A stretch of DNA of 64,000 nucleotides, taken from the NCBI GenBank assembly GCA_016933275.1, contig JAFGBI010000092.1, forward strand, positions 1 to 64,000, in the 5' to 3' direction. Source of the stretch: Polyangiaceae bacterium (GTDB lineage Bacteria > Myxococcota_A > Polyangia > Polyangiales > Polyangiaceae). Shown piece after piece: positions 1 through 8,162 of this stretch; the stretch's first letter is position 1, and every line of letters starts with the position of its first letter. A program made the translations under genes and the position numbers. The notes under the pieces were generated by a model that was given only the letters and a program-made list of their open reading frames with translations, made no database searches and had not been told where the DNA came from.

Positions 1-153
1 CCGATCAGGTTGCCGACAGCAACGGCAGCGCTGGAAACGCGTCTGTGCGAGGCGAGGACGCGTTTCCAGCGCTGCCTCTGGAGAGGTTTGCTGCCGGTTC
101 GGCGCTCTACGTCGTTGATTTGACGCAGCAATCAACCTGATTGCTACCCTAGG
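1..153 (+). repeat. CTAG-bounded dispersed hairpin repeat, family A, copy 1 (truncated by window start)
   Basis: Nearly identical to 54199-54358; contains GGCAGCGCTGGAAACGCGT...ACGCGTTTCCAGCGCTGCC inverted repeat and CAGCAATCAACCTGATTGCT hairpin, ends CCTAGG. Confidence 0.85.
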
Positions 154-256
154 CCTGCGACACCGAACGGGAATCGTCATCCACCTGGGTTGACGTGGAT
201 CAAGGCGCCCCCCAAGCCTTGTCCCATACTCCGGGGCGAATGGCGAGGAACCACCA

Positions 257-1198
257 ATGAGCAAGACCTGGTCCGAAATCCTGATCGACGATCACCAGAC
301 CACCGAGCGCGTCTTCGACGCCGTCCTCCAAGCATTCGCCACCCCCGCGGGGCCACCCCTACGGCTCGTGCTCAAGTTCCGCTCCTACGTCCGCGAGTAC
401 GTGGATGGTTGCCACAACAAGAAGGAGGAGGATCACCTCTTCCCCCTCGCCGAAGCCCGCGGGGTCCCCCGGCAAGGGGGCCCGCTCGCAGTGATGCTCA
501 TGGAACACGAGCAGTCCCGGCAGGCGCTGGAGCTCGTGACCCAGCTCGTCGACCGCTATTCCGCTGGGGAGGCCGGAGTGCTCGAGGAGCTCCGGGAAGC
601 AATCGAGGGATACGCTTCCCTCCTCAAGGGCCATTTCTGGAAGGAGACGGACGTTCTGTATCCGATGGTCCGACGACTGATGGAGCCGGGAGACGACGCG
701 CAAGTGCTCGCCGGCATCGAGGCCACGGAGGCAGCGCTCGGTCCGGACACGCGCGCCAAGTACTACGGACTCGCCAAAGAGATCTGTGGGATGGTCGGGC
801 TAGATCCCCTCTCCTTCGCCCTCGCGCCGGACGTCCTCGCCGCGATCCTCGACACCTTGCCGGTCGAGCTCTCCTTCGTGGACGCCGAGGACACCGTCCG
901 GTACTTCAGTCACGAGCACCACGACAAGATCTTCCCGCGCACCCGCGGTTCGATCGGAGTCAAGGTCCAGCAGTGCCACCCGGCGAAGAGCGTTCACCTG
1001 GTGAATCGGATCCTCGCCGACTTCAAGGCAGGCAAGAAGCGGGTAGCGGAGTTCTGGATCGATCTCGGGGGACGCAGGGTACACATCCGTTACTTCGCCG
1101 TCCGGAACCCGCAGGGCCAGTACCTAGGGTGCCTCGAGGTGGTCCAGGACATCACCGCCATCCAGGCGCTCACCGGCGAGCGACGCCTGCTCGACTAG
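257..1198 (+). CDS. Hemerythrin HHE-domain protein with C-terminal PAS-like domain (DUF438-like)
   Basis: ORF with DDHQTTERVFD, HNKKEEDHLFP, MEHEQSR, GHFWKETDVLYP His/Glu motifs, then PAS-like LPVELSFVDAEDTVRYFS. Confidence 0.85.
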   Translation: MSKTWSEILIDDHQTTERVFDAVLQAFATPAGPPLRLVLKFRSYVREYVDGCHNKKEEDHLFPLAEARGVPRQGGPLAVMLMEHEQSRQALELVTQLVDRYSAGEAGVLEELREAIEGYASLLKGHFWKETDVLYPMVRRLMEPGDDAQVLAGIEATEAALGPDTRAKYYGLAKEICGMVGLDPLSFALAPDVLAAILDTLPVELSFVDAEDTVRYFSHEHHDKIFPRTRGSIGVKVQQCHPAKSVHLVNRILADFKAGKKRVAEFWIDLGGRRVHIRYFAVRNPQGQYLGCLEVVQDITAIQALTGERRLLD

Positions 1199-1204
1199 AT
1201 GGCC

Positions 1205-1350
1205 AACCACCCGTCGACGACCACCGGCGGACCTGGAGAGTTCACCGCCTGCTTGGAGGAGAGACCCCTCCGAGGGGAAGGGTCTTTCAAAGACCCCTCG
1301 AAGGCAACGACGTCTGCCGACACGAGGACGACCATCGGCGCAATGCTGCC
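1205..1350. repeat. Dispersed repeat family D, copy 1; contains a strong hairpin at about 1272-1299
   Basis: Resembles 36105-36215 (GGGAxGGGTCTTxC...GACxCCTCGxAGG...GGACGACCATCGG); GAGGGGAAGGGTCTTTCAAAGACCCCTC is nearly palindromic and may act as a terminator. Confidence 0.55.
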
Positions 1351-1443
1351 CCGCCTTGACCCCAGGGGTGCCGGGTAGCCAGGCGCCAATTCGTGGTCGC
1401 CGATTTGGGTCCACCCGAGAACCAACCAACCCCCAGCCGATCG

Positions 1444-1806
1444 ATGATCCGCATGCCTCAGCCACCAGCTCCCAACGCCAATGCCATCGCACCCGCCACT
1501 GCGCATTCTGTCGCCGGCCTCGTCACGACCGCGCCGGGCGCCGTCGTCAGCCGAGCCCTCGCCAAGGGCCCGAGCGGCACCCTCACCGTGTTTGCCTTCG
1601 CCGCCGGCCAGGGGCTGAGTGAGCACTCGGCTCCCTTCGATGCCTATGTGCAGGTCCTGACCGGAGAAGCGACGCTCACCATCGACGGCAGCCCCGTCAT
1701 CGCGCGCGCCGGGGACCTGGTGCTGATGCCGGCGAACGTCCCGCACGCGGTGCACGCCGTGGCCGAGTTCAAGATGCTGCTCGTCATGTTCAAGGAACCG
1801 AAGTGA
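1444..1806 (+). CDS. Small cupin-domain protein
   Basis: ORF 1393-1806, ATG at 1444; cupin motif AYVQVLTGEATLTIDG...AGDLVLMPANVPHAVHA. Confidence 0.8.
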   Translation: MIRMPQPPAPNANAIAPATAHSVAGLVTTAPGAVVSRALAKGPSGTLTVFAFAAGQGLSEHSAPFDAYVQVLTGEATLTIDGSPVIARAGDLVLMPANVPHAVHAVAEFKMLLVMFKEPK

Positions 1807-2230
1807 GCGACGGGACCACCAGAGCTTGTCGGCCGTTTGACGACCTCACGCCCGCGAAATCGCGTTGAGGCGACGAGTCCCCCCCTCGATAGAGGCGGTG
1901 CGGGTCCACGGGGCGTACGAGCTCGCTCGAAGCTCGATGCCGTGGTCCTCGACCGGCAGGGCCTCGATGCGCGCCGGCACCCTCGCCTGACGCCTTCCGT
2001 CGACGTGCACGGCGACCGTCACGTACTCGGATGCCGCCTACCAGCGACCAGATCGGTCCGGCGCCGTACGCGCTGATGGCTGATCGCTGGGAGCTTGCGG
2101 CCGGCGGCGACACGACCGAGTCCTGATGGACCTGGCCAAGATCGCGCCGCTCGGGGATCGCTCGAACCCGCCTACCCTGGCGCCGAGGATCGACCACCCC
2201 CGCAACCCACGAACGCCCGCGGACTCCCGC

Positions 2231-2704
2231 TCAACCCGTGAGGCGCGCCGGTGCGAGTCTCGCGGTCCGAGCGAGCACGCGCTCGCTCGCGTTCTGGCGC
2301 AGCGCCGACGCGAGCGCGCTCACGAGCTCCTCGGCGGTCGTCGGTTTGACGAGCACGGAATGGGCGGCGCATACCTCCGGGTGGTGCTCAGCACCGTCAG
2401 CCAGCACGGAAAAGACCACTCGCGCCACGGTCGGGTGACGCACTCGTGCGAACTCGAGCAGCGCCGTTCCGGGTAGCCCAGGGAGCGCGAGGTCGACCAC
2501 GACCATGTCGAATCCGATGCGCTCGAGCACACGCGCTCCCTCCGAGGCGGTGGCGACCGTCGTCACCTCCCAACGTGGGCGCGCGAGGCGAAGCACTCGA
2601 GTCACACTGCGCGTGATGAGCTCATCATCATCAGCGAGGAGGAAGCGCGGGCGCCGTTCGCTCGGGAGGCGGGAGGACACGGGACCCGGACCGTACGGCA
2701 GCAT
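2231..2704 (-). CDS. Single-domain response regulator receiver protein
   Basis: FLLADDDE, VVVDLALPG, VLVKP receiver motifs; no output domain. Confidence 0.8.
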   Translation of the reverse strand: MLPYGPGPVSSRLPSERRPRFLLADDDELITRSVTRVLRLARPRWEVTTVATASEGARVLERIGFDMVVVDLALPGLPGTALLEFARVRHPTVARVVFSVLADGAEHHPEVCAAHSVLVKPTTAEELVSALASALRQNASERVLARTARLAPARLTG

Positions 2705-3036
2705 AGGCCGTGGGGTATCACAACGGCGTGGCCGAGAAAAGACACGGTGCGGCTACCCAATCGTCACCTCGCCACACCAGACGAAGGCCATCGTCGCCAA
2801 CGGAACCGCGCAACCGACCCACACGTTCAACGACGTCTTTTCCACAGGTTGCCCAAAGGAGGGCGGGCCAGCAGAGGGCAGCGCGGGAATGGAGGCTTCG
2901 TTGGGGCTGGCGATCGGGCCGCCCACCGTTCAGGCCCGCGAAAGTGCCCCACGATCGCGACGACCCAACCGGGGAGCCGGGCGGCTTCTCGACCTCGTTC
3001 ATCGCTGGTAGGGTGCCCCCTGGGAGTTTCACCCAC

Positions 3037-5955
3037 ATGGCGGAACTGACTCGCGACCAGGTGTTGGAGGCCGCGCAACGCCCCGGAGACGGGTTGCGGG
3101 GACGCGATCTCTCCGGACTAGATCTCTCCCGGCTGGATCTCAAGGGTGTCGATCTCAGCGGCGCACGGCTCGTCGACTGCTCGCTGGTGGAGGTGCGCCT
3201 CGAAAAGGCAAACCTCGAGGATTGTTGCCTCGATGGAGCTAACCTCGAAGGCGCGTCGCTCGAAGACTGCAACCTGACGCGCGCGACGGCAGCGGGCGCG
3301 AACTTCTCGGGTGCGAAGCTTGCTCGGGCCACCCTGCGAGACGCCCTCCTGAGCGAGAGCAACCTGCGCGGCATCGAGGCGCGCGAGGCGAACCTGAGTG
3401 GAACCCGGCTCGTCCGCGTGCCCCTCGACCAGGCAACCCTCATTGGGGCTCGCCTAGAGCGAGCCGACCTCACCGAGGCGGTGCTCGACAACGCTTCGCT
3501 CGTCCGAGCGACGCTGGACGACGCCATCCTGGTTCATGCGCGGTTGCGCAGCGCGGACCTCCAAGGGGCGAGCCTCCGAAGCACGCGGCTCGCCACGGCC
3601 GAATTGAGCCAGGCAGGGCTGGAAAAGGCCGACCTCCGTGGAGCCATCCTCCGCGACGCACGCCTGTCCGGAGCGGACCTCCGCGGTGCTGACCTCGATG
3701 GAGCAGACCTCTTTCACGCTGACCTCCGGGGCGCCCGGATCGACCGTTACACCCGCTGGCCGCAGCACTTCGAGCCGACACAGGCTGGCGTGGTGCGCAG
3801 CGACGACGATCAAGTGCGGGTGCCGCTCACGACGATCCGCCCCGGCTCTCCCTACCCCCTCGGCGCGACGTGGGACGGGCAGGGCGTAAACTTCGCTCTC
3901 TACTCACGACACGCGACGCGTGTCGAGCTCTGTCTCTTCGACACCCTCGAGTCGCCCAGGGCGTCGGTGCGGATCGACATGCCGGAGCAGACCGACGACA
4001 TTTGGCACGTCTTCATCCCTCACCTGATGCCGGGCCAGCTCTATGGCTATCGAGTCCACGGCCCCTACCGTCCGGAGAAGGGCCTTCGCTTCAACCCGAA
4101 CAAGCTCTTGGTCGACCCCTACGCGAAGGCCGTCAGCGGTCCGGTCCGCTGGAACGACGCGGTCTACGGCTACGACGTCCACCACCCGGATCGGGATCTG
4201 ACCTTCGACACCCAAGACAGCGCACCCTTCGTGCCGCGTTGCGTGGTCATCGATCCCACCTTTCCTTGGGAGGACGATCGCAGACCGAACACGCCGCTCC
4301 ACAAGTCCGTGATCTACGAGCTCCACGTCAAGGGGATGACCCAGCTCCACCCGGGGCTACCGGAGTCGATGCGCGGCACCTACTCGGCGCTGGCCACCCC
4401 CGCCGTCCTCTCGTACCTGAAATCCTTCGGCATCACCGCCGTCGAACTGATGCCGGTACACCAGCACGTGAACGAGCATTCCCTCGTTCGGCGCGGGCTG
4501 GTCAACTACTGGGGCTACAACACCCTGGCCTACCTCGCCCCGGACATCCGGTATAGCCGGCTCGGTCAGCGTCAACCCGGCGAGCAGGTCCGTGAGTTCA
4601 AGGCGATGGTCAAGGCGTTGCATGCCGCCGGCATCGAGGTGATCCTCGATGTGGTCTACAACCACACGGCGGAGGGCGATCAGTTCGGGCCGACGCTGAG
4701 CCTGCGCGGGATCGACAATCTCACCTACTATCGCGTCGAGCCCCAGAACCCGCGGGTCTACAAGGATTTCACGGGATGTGGCAACACCCTCAACGTCCTC
4801 AGCGCGCGCACCCTTCAGCTCATCATGGACAGCCTCCGCTACTGGGTGCTGGAGATGCATGTCGACGGGTTCCGGTTCGATCTCGCGGCGGCACTGATGC
4901 GCGGGTTGCATGATGCCGATCGTTTGAGCGCCTTTTTCGACGTCATCAGTCAAGATCCGGTGATCTCCCAAGTGAAGCTCATCGCAGAACCTTGGGACGT
5001 CGGTCCCGGGGGGTACCACGTAGGGAAGTTTCCCGTGATGTGGTCCGAGTGGAACGGCCGCTATCGCGACTCCGTGCGACGTTTCTGGAAGGGCGACGAG
5101 GCGCAGGTGGGGGAGCTTGCGTCGCGTCTGAGTGGCTCGAGCGATCTCTATGAACACACCGGGCGACGACCCTACGCGAGCGTCAACTTCGTCACCGCCC
5201 ACGACGGGTTCACGCTCAACGATCTGGTGAGCCATGCTCGGAAGCACAACGAGAGCAACGGCGAGGGGAACCGGGACGGCGAGAACTGCAACAACAGCTG
5301 GAATTGCGGGGCCGAGGGCCCATCGGACGACGCGCAGGTACTGGCGCTGCGCGCCCGCCAGATGCGAAACCTCATGGCCACGCTGCTCCTCTCGCAGGGT
5401 GTTCCCATGATCCTCGCCGGCGATGAACGGTGCCGGACGCAGCTCGGCAACAACAACGCATACTGCCAGGACAACGAGATCTCGTACGTCAACTGGTCCC
5501 TCGACGATCGCAGCCGGGAGATGCTGGAGTTCACTCGGCGCCTGCTGCGAATCCGCTCGGCGCACCCCGTCCTACAGCGGCGGCGGTTCTTCCTCGGGCG
5601 CCGAGTCCACGGCGCCGACATCCGCGACATCGTATGGCTGCGGTCCGACGGGGGCGAAATGAGCGACCACGAATGGAGCGCGGCCTACGTGCGGAGCCTC
5701 GGCATGCTCCTCAACGGTCGCGCCATGGCCGAGTGGTCCGCGGAGGGTGAGGCAGTGCACGACGATGTCCTCCTGGTGTTCCTCAACGCGCACCACGATC
5801 CAGAACCATTCGTCGTGCCAACGTTCGGCGACGAGACGAGGTGGGAGGTCGTGCTCGATACGACGACCGCCGGCGACCCGCCGATCGCCGCCATCTCCGG
5901 CGGACAGACCTACCCATTGCAGGGTCAGTCCCTGGCGCTGCTGCGCTCCCGCTGA
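3037..5955 (+). CDS. glgX: Pentapeptide-repeat domain fused to GlgX/TreX-type glycogen debranching enzyme
   Basis: N-terminal ~240 aa of A(D/N)LxG-type repeats followed by isoamylase-family motifs (ILDVVYNHTAEG, GFRFDLAAALMRG, LIAEPWDVG, FVTAHDGFTLNDLVS). Confidence 0.9.
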   Translation: MAELTRDQVLEAAQRPGDGLRGRDLSGLDLSRLDLKGVDLSGARLVDCSLVEVRLEKANLEDCCLDGANLEGASLEDCNLTRATAAGANFSGAKLARATLRDALLSESNLRGIEAREANLSGTRLVRVPLDQATLIGARLERADLTEAVLDNASLVRATLDDAILVHARLRSADLQGASLRSTRLATAELSQAGLEKADLRGAILRDARLSGADLRGADLDGADLFHADLRGARIDRYTRWPQHFEPTQAGVVRSDDDQVRVPLTTIRPGSPYPLGATWDGQGVNFALYSRHATRVELCLFDTLESPRASVRIDMPEQTDDIWHVFIPHLMPGQLYGYRVHGPYRPEKGLRFNPNKLLVDPYAKAVSGPVRWNDAVYGYDVHHPDRDLTFDTQDSAPFVPRCVVIDPTFPWEDDRRPNTPLHKSVIYELHVKGMTQLHPGLPESMRGTYSALATPAVLSYLKSFGITAVELMPVHQHVNEHSLVRRGLVNYWGYNTLAYLAPDIRYSRLGQRQPGEQVREFKAMVKALHAAGIEVILDVVYNHTAEGDQFGPTLSLRGIDNLTYYRVEPQNPRVYKDFTGCGNTLNVLSARTLQLIMDSLRYWVLEMHVDGFRFDLAAALMRGLHDADRLSAFFDVISQDPVISQVKLIAEPWDVGPGGYHVGKFPVMWSEWNGRYRDSVRRFWKGDEAQVGELASRLSGSSDLYEHTGRRPYASVNFVTAHDGFTLNDLVSHARKHNESNGEGNRDGENCNNSWNCGAEGPSDDAQVLALRARQMRNLMATLLLSQGVPMILAGDERCRTQLGNNNAYCQDNEISYVNWSLDDRSREMLEFTRRLLRIRSAHPVLQRRRFFLGRRVHGADIRDIVWLRSDGGEMSDHEWSAAYVRSLGMLLNGRAMAEWSAEGEAVHDDVLLVFLNAHHDPEPFVVPTFGDETRWEVVLDTTTAGDPPIAAISGGQTYPLQGQSLALLRSR

Positions 5956-6025
5956 CGGCGACCCGCCGCCACCGCCGCGCCCCCGGACCACCTCGGGCGG
6001 AGAGCAATGTGGAATTGGGCGTTCA

Positions 6026-6070
6026 ATGCAACGTTCGTTGGCCGTTACTATGCAACGTGATGCGTTGGAT
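6026..6070. promoter_or_regulatory. Tandem ATGCAACG...CGTTGG inverted repeats, operator-like
   Basis: ATGCAACG-TT-CGTTGG and ATGCAACG-TGATG-CGTTGGAT, 24 bp between repeat starts, second overlapping the ATG at 6060. Confidence 0.35.
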
Positions 6071-7406
6071 CTCGTGCGTGCTTGCCGCAGCGGCCTTCGC
6101 GCTGGCCTCTGGCCCAGCAAAGGCGAACGAATTCAAGGGTGGCAAGGTGGTGACGGGCTCGGTCAGCCCGCGGGGTGTGTTCTCCGCCGCCAGTGCTGAT
6201 GGCGCAGTGGTGGAGCTCCGAGGCGGGACTCGGCTCACCTTGGCCCCGAACACCGAGTTCCGACAACTCCCATCCACCGAGATCCAGCTCATTGGCGGGA
6301 AGACACGTTCTGCACATGTGGTGATCCTGCGTACCGGCGCGCTCGATGTGGAGTCCGGCAAGGGTCGGGAGCCGCCCGCGGTGCTGGTGAACGGCCCCCG
6401 CAAGTTCGGGGCGATCCTGGTGCAGGGCCGGATGACGGTGCTCGCGACCGGAAGCGGAACGACCATCGCGAATCGGGGCGGCAGCGTGCTGGCCGGCGAT
6501 GGGTCGCGATGGGACTCGCTCGCGACGGGCCGGGTGCGCGCGGTGGACGCCGGTCACCCGACGGGTGTCGAACGGAGCCTCCCCCCGCGGCCGGCCTGGA
6601 CGCCTGGATCGCGACTCTGGGTGACCGCGGAGACCGAGACCAACGTGAGCGGCCTCGCTTGGACTGGTTCGAAGGAGGCGGGATCGTACCAGATCACCCT
6701 CTGGCGAGATGGTGAGCCAGCACCGTTCCGGACGATGACGAGCGCGGGCCCGGCCCTCAGCCGTCCCCTCTCGCTCCCCGCTGGCTGCTACCACGCGACC
6801 GTGACCGGCGAGGATGCCGACGGTCTCACTGGCCTCCCATCACCGAGGCTCGGGCTGGCGGTAGTCCAGGTGACGCTCCCACCGGGCGCGTACTTCGAGA
6901 ACGCGACGCGCATCCGGCTCGCGCGCGGACAATCGATCGGGCTCGTCGGCGCCGATGGGCTCGAGATGAGCTATGGCACCGTCCCGGCCTGGGTGGCTGC
7001 GGCGTCGCGGATCCAGCTCAGTCGCGACCAGGTATCGCGAATCCGACTGCGGACGAAGGGCGGCGGAGCAACGACCGTACTCGAGCTGGTCCCGCGTCGG
7101 GTGAGCGCTGCCATTGGTATCGGTCCGCGAAATGCGACTTGGCCGTCGGTTCCCGCGACGGTCGACATTCAGCTGGTCGGGGACCGGGGTGGGCCGGCAC
7201 CCGCAACGATCGAGGCGCGTCCGCGCGTACTGCTCGGGATCCAAGAGATCCCGGTGAAGTGGCGCCACGAGGAGGGGCGGCTCCACGCGACCATCCAGCC
7301 GCAGGACGGGCCGGGTCCCTGGCTGCTCCGCGTGGAGGTGACCGATCAATACGAGATCCCGCTCGGGCAGGAGTCCTTCGAGATCGCCCCTGATCGGAAG
7401 GAGTAG
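6060..7406 (+). CDS. FecR-domain-like secreted protein
   Basis: Signal peptide MRWISCVLAAAAFALASGPAKA; FecR-like GAVVELRGGTRLTLAPNTEF. Confidence 0.6.
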   Translation: MRWISCVLAAAAFALASGPAKANEFKGGKVVTGSVSPRGVFSAASADGAVVELRGGTRLTLAPNTEFRQLPSTEIQLIGGKTRSAHVVILRTGALDVESGKGREPPAVLVNGPRKFGAILVQGRMTVLATGSGTTIANRGGSVLAGDGSRWDSLATGRVRAVDAGHPTGVERSLPPRPAWTPGSRLWVTAETETNVSGLAWTGSKEAGSYQITLWRDGEPAPFRTMTSAGPALSRPLSLPAGCYHATVTGEDADGLTGLPSPRLGLAVVQVTLPPGAYFENATRIRLARGQSIGLVGADGLEMSYGTVPAWVAAASRIQLSRDQVSRIRLRTKGGGATTVLELVPRRVSAAIGIGPRNATWPSVPATVDIQLVGDRGGPAPATIEARPRVLLGIQEIPVKWRHEEGRLHATIQPQDGPGPWLLRVEVTDQYEIPLGQESFEIAPDRKE

Positions 7407-7427
7407 TCTCCCGGCAGGTCGTCACGC

Positions 7428-7799
7428 GTGGTAGATCTGGGAGTGGAGGCGCTCCTGGCCGACGATTTGCCCTACCGCTTGGTCTACGTGACCACCTCGG
7501 ACCGCGAGGAAGCGCTGCGGATCGGGCGCACCGTGGTCGAGCGCCGTCTCGCCGCCTGCGTCAACGTGTTCGACGGGATGGGCTCGATCTACTGGTGGAA
7601 GGGTGCCATCGAAACGGGTTCGGAGGCGGTGCTGCTGGCCAAGACCACCACCCCGTGCGTCGCGGAGCTCGTCGCCACCATACGGTCGCTGCACAGCTAC
7701 GAATGCCCCTGTGTGGTGGCGCTACCCGTGGTGGGAGGAAATCCGGCCTTTTTGGCCTGGATCGAGGGTGAGGTCGCCGCGCCGGCCGACCCTCTCTGA
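7428..7799 (+). CDS. cutA: CutA1 divalent-cation tolerance protein
   Basis: YVTTSDREEALRIGRTVVERRLAACVNVFDGMGSIYWWKGAIETGSEAVLLAKTT; GTG start. Confidence 0.9.
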   Translation: MVDLGVEALLADDLPYRLVYVTTSDREEALRIGRTVVERRLAACVNVFDGMGSIYWWKGAIETGSEAVLLAKTTTPCVAELVATIRSLHSYECPCVVALPVVGGNPAFLAWIEGEVAAPADPL

Positions 7800-7811
7800 T
7801 CCAATAGGTCT

Positions 7812-7840
7812 GAGAATCCGCGCGTCACACGCGGGTTCTC
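7812..7840 (+). terminator. Hairpin downstream of cutA
   Basis: GAGAATCCGCG-N7-CGCGGGTTCTC 11-bp stem with one G-T pair, 12 nt after the cutA stop; no U-tract. Confidence 0.45.
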
Positions 7841-7843
7841 GGC

Positions 7844-8012
7844 AGCGCGGTAGATCGGCGCCGAAGGCGTCCGCCGCTCATCCAACGGCGAGGAGGGAGG
7901 GGCCGCATGTCGCGGCCGGTGCGGGCGAGGGCTCGCCTCCCCCGCCAAGAAGAGACCTAGCGCGGGCACGATCCGCCGCCGTGCTTGGGGCGCGGGCCTG
8001 TCCCGCGCTAGG
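7844..8012. repeat. Dispersed repeat family B, copy 1; right part is a CTAG-bounded hairpin
   Basis: Shared with 29352-29525 (GATCGGCGCCG.AGGC..CCGCCGCTC.TCCA.CGGCGAGGAGGG...CGCCAAGAAGA.ACCT.GCGCGG); CTAGCGCGGG...CCCGCGCTAG at 7957-8011. Confidence 0.8.
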
Positions 8013-8162
8013 CCTGGACGCCAAACCCATGGCGCGCCCCCTCTGCCAGGCGGAGAGCCGGGCGAAGCCCGACGCCCCACCGGTAGTGAGGGCGCTTGCT
8101 CCGGCGAGCGCCCTGCGCCAAAACCGGAGCACCGCGGCGGCTTGGTCCCCGCGCAGTAGTCG

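Noticed and set aside
4357-5565. 402-aa minus-strand ORF over glgX
   Set aside because: Antisense shadow of a strongly supported gene.
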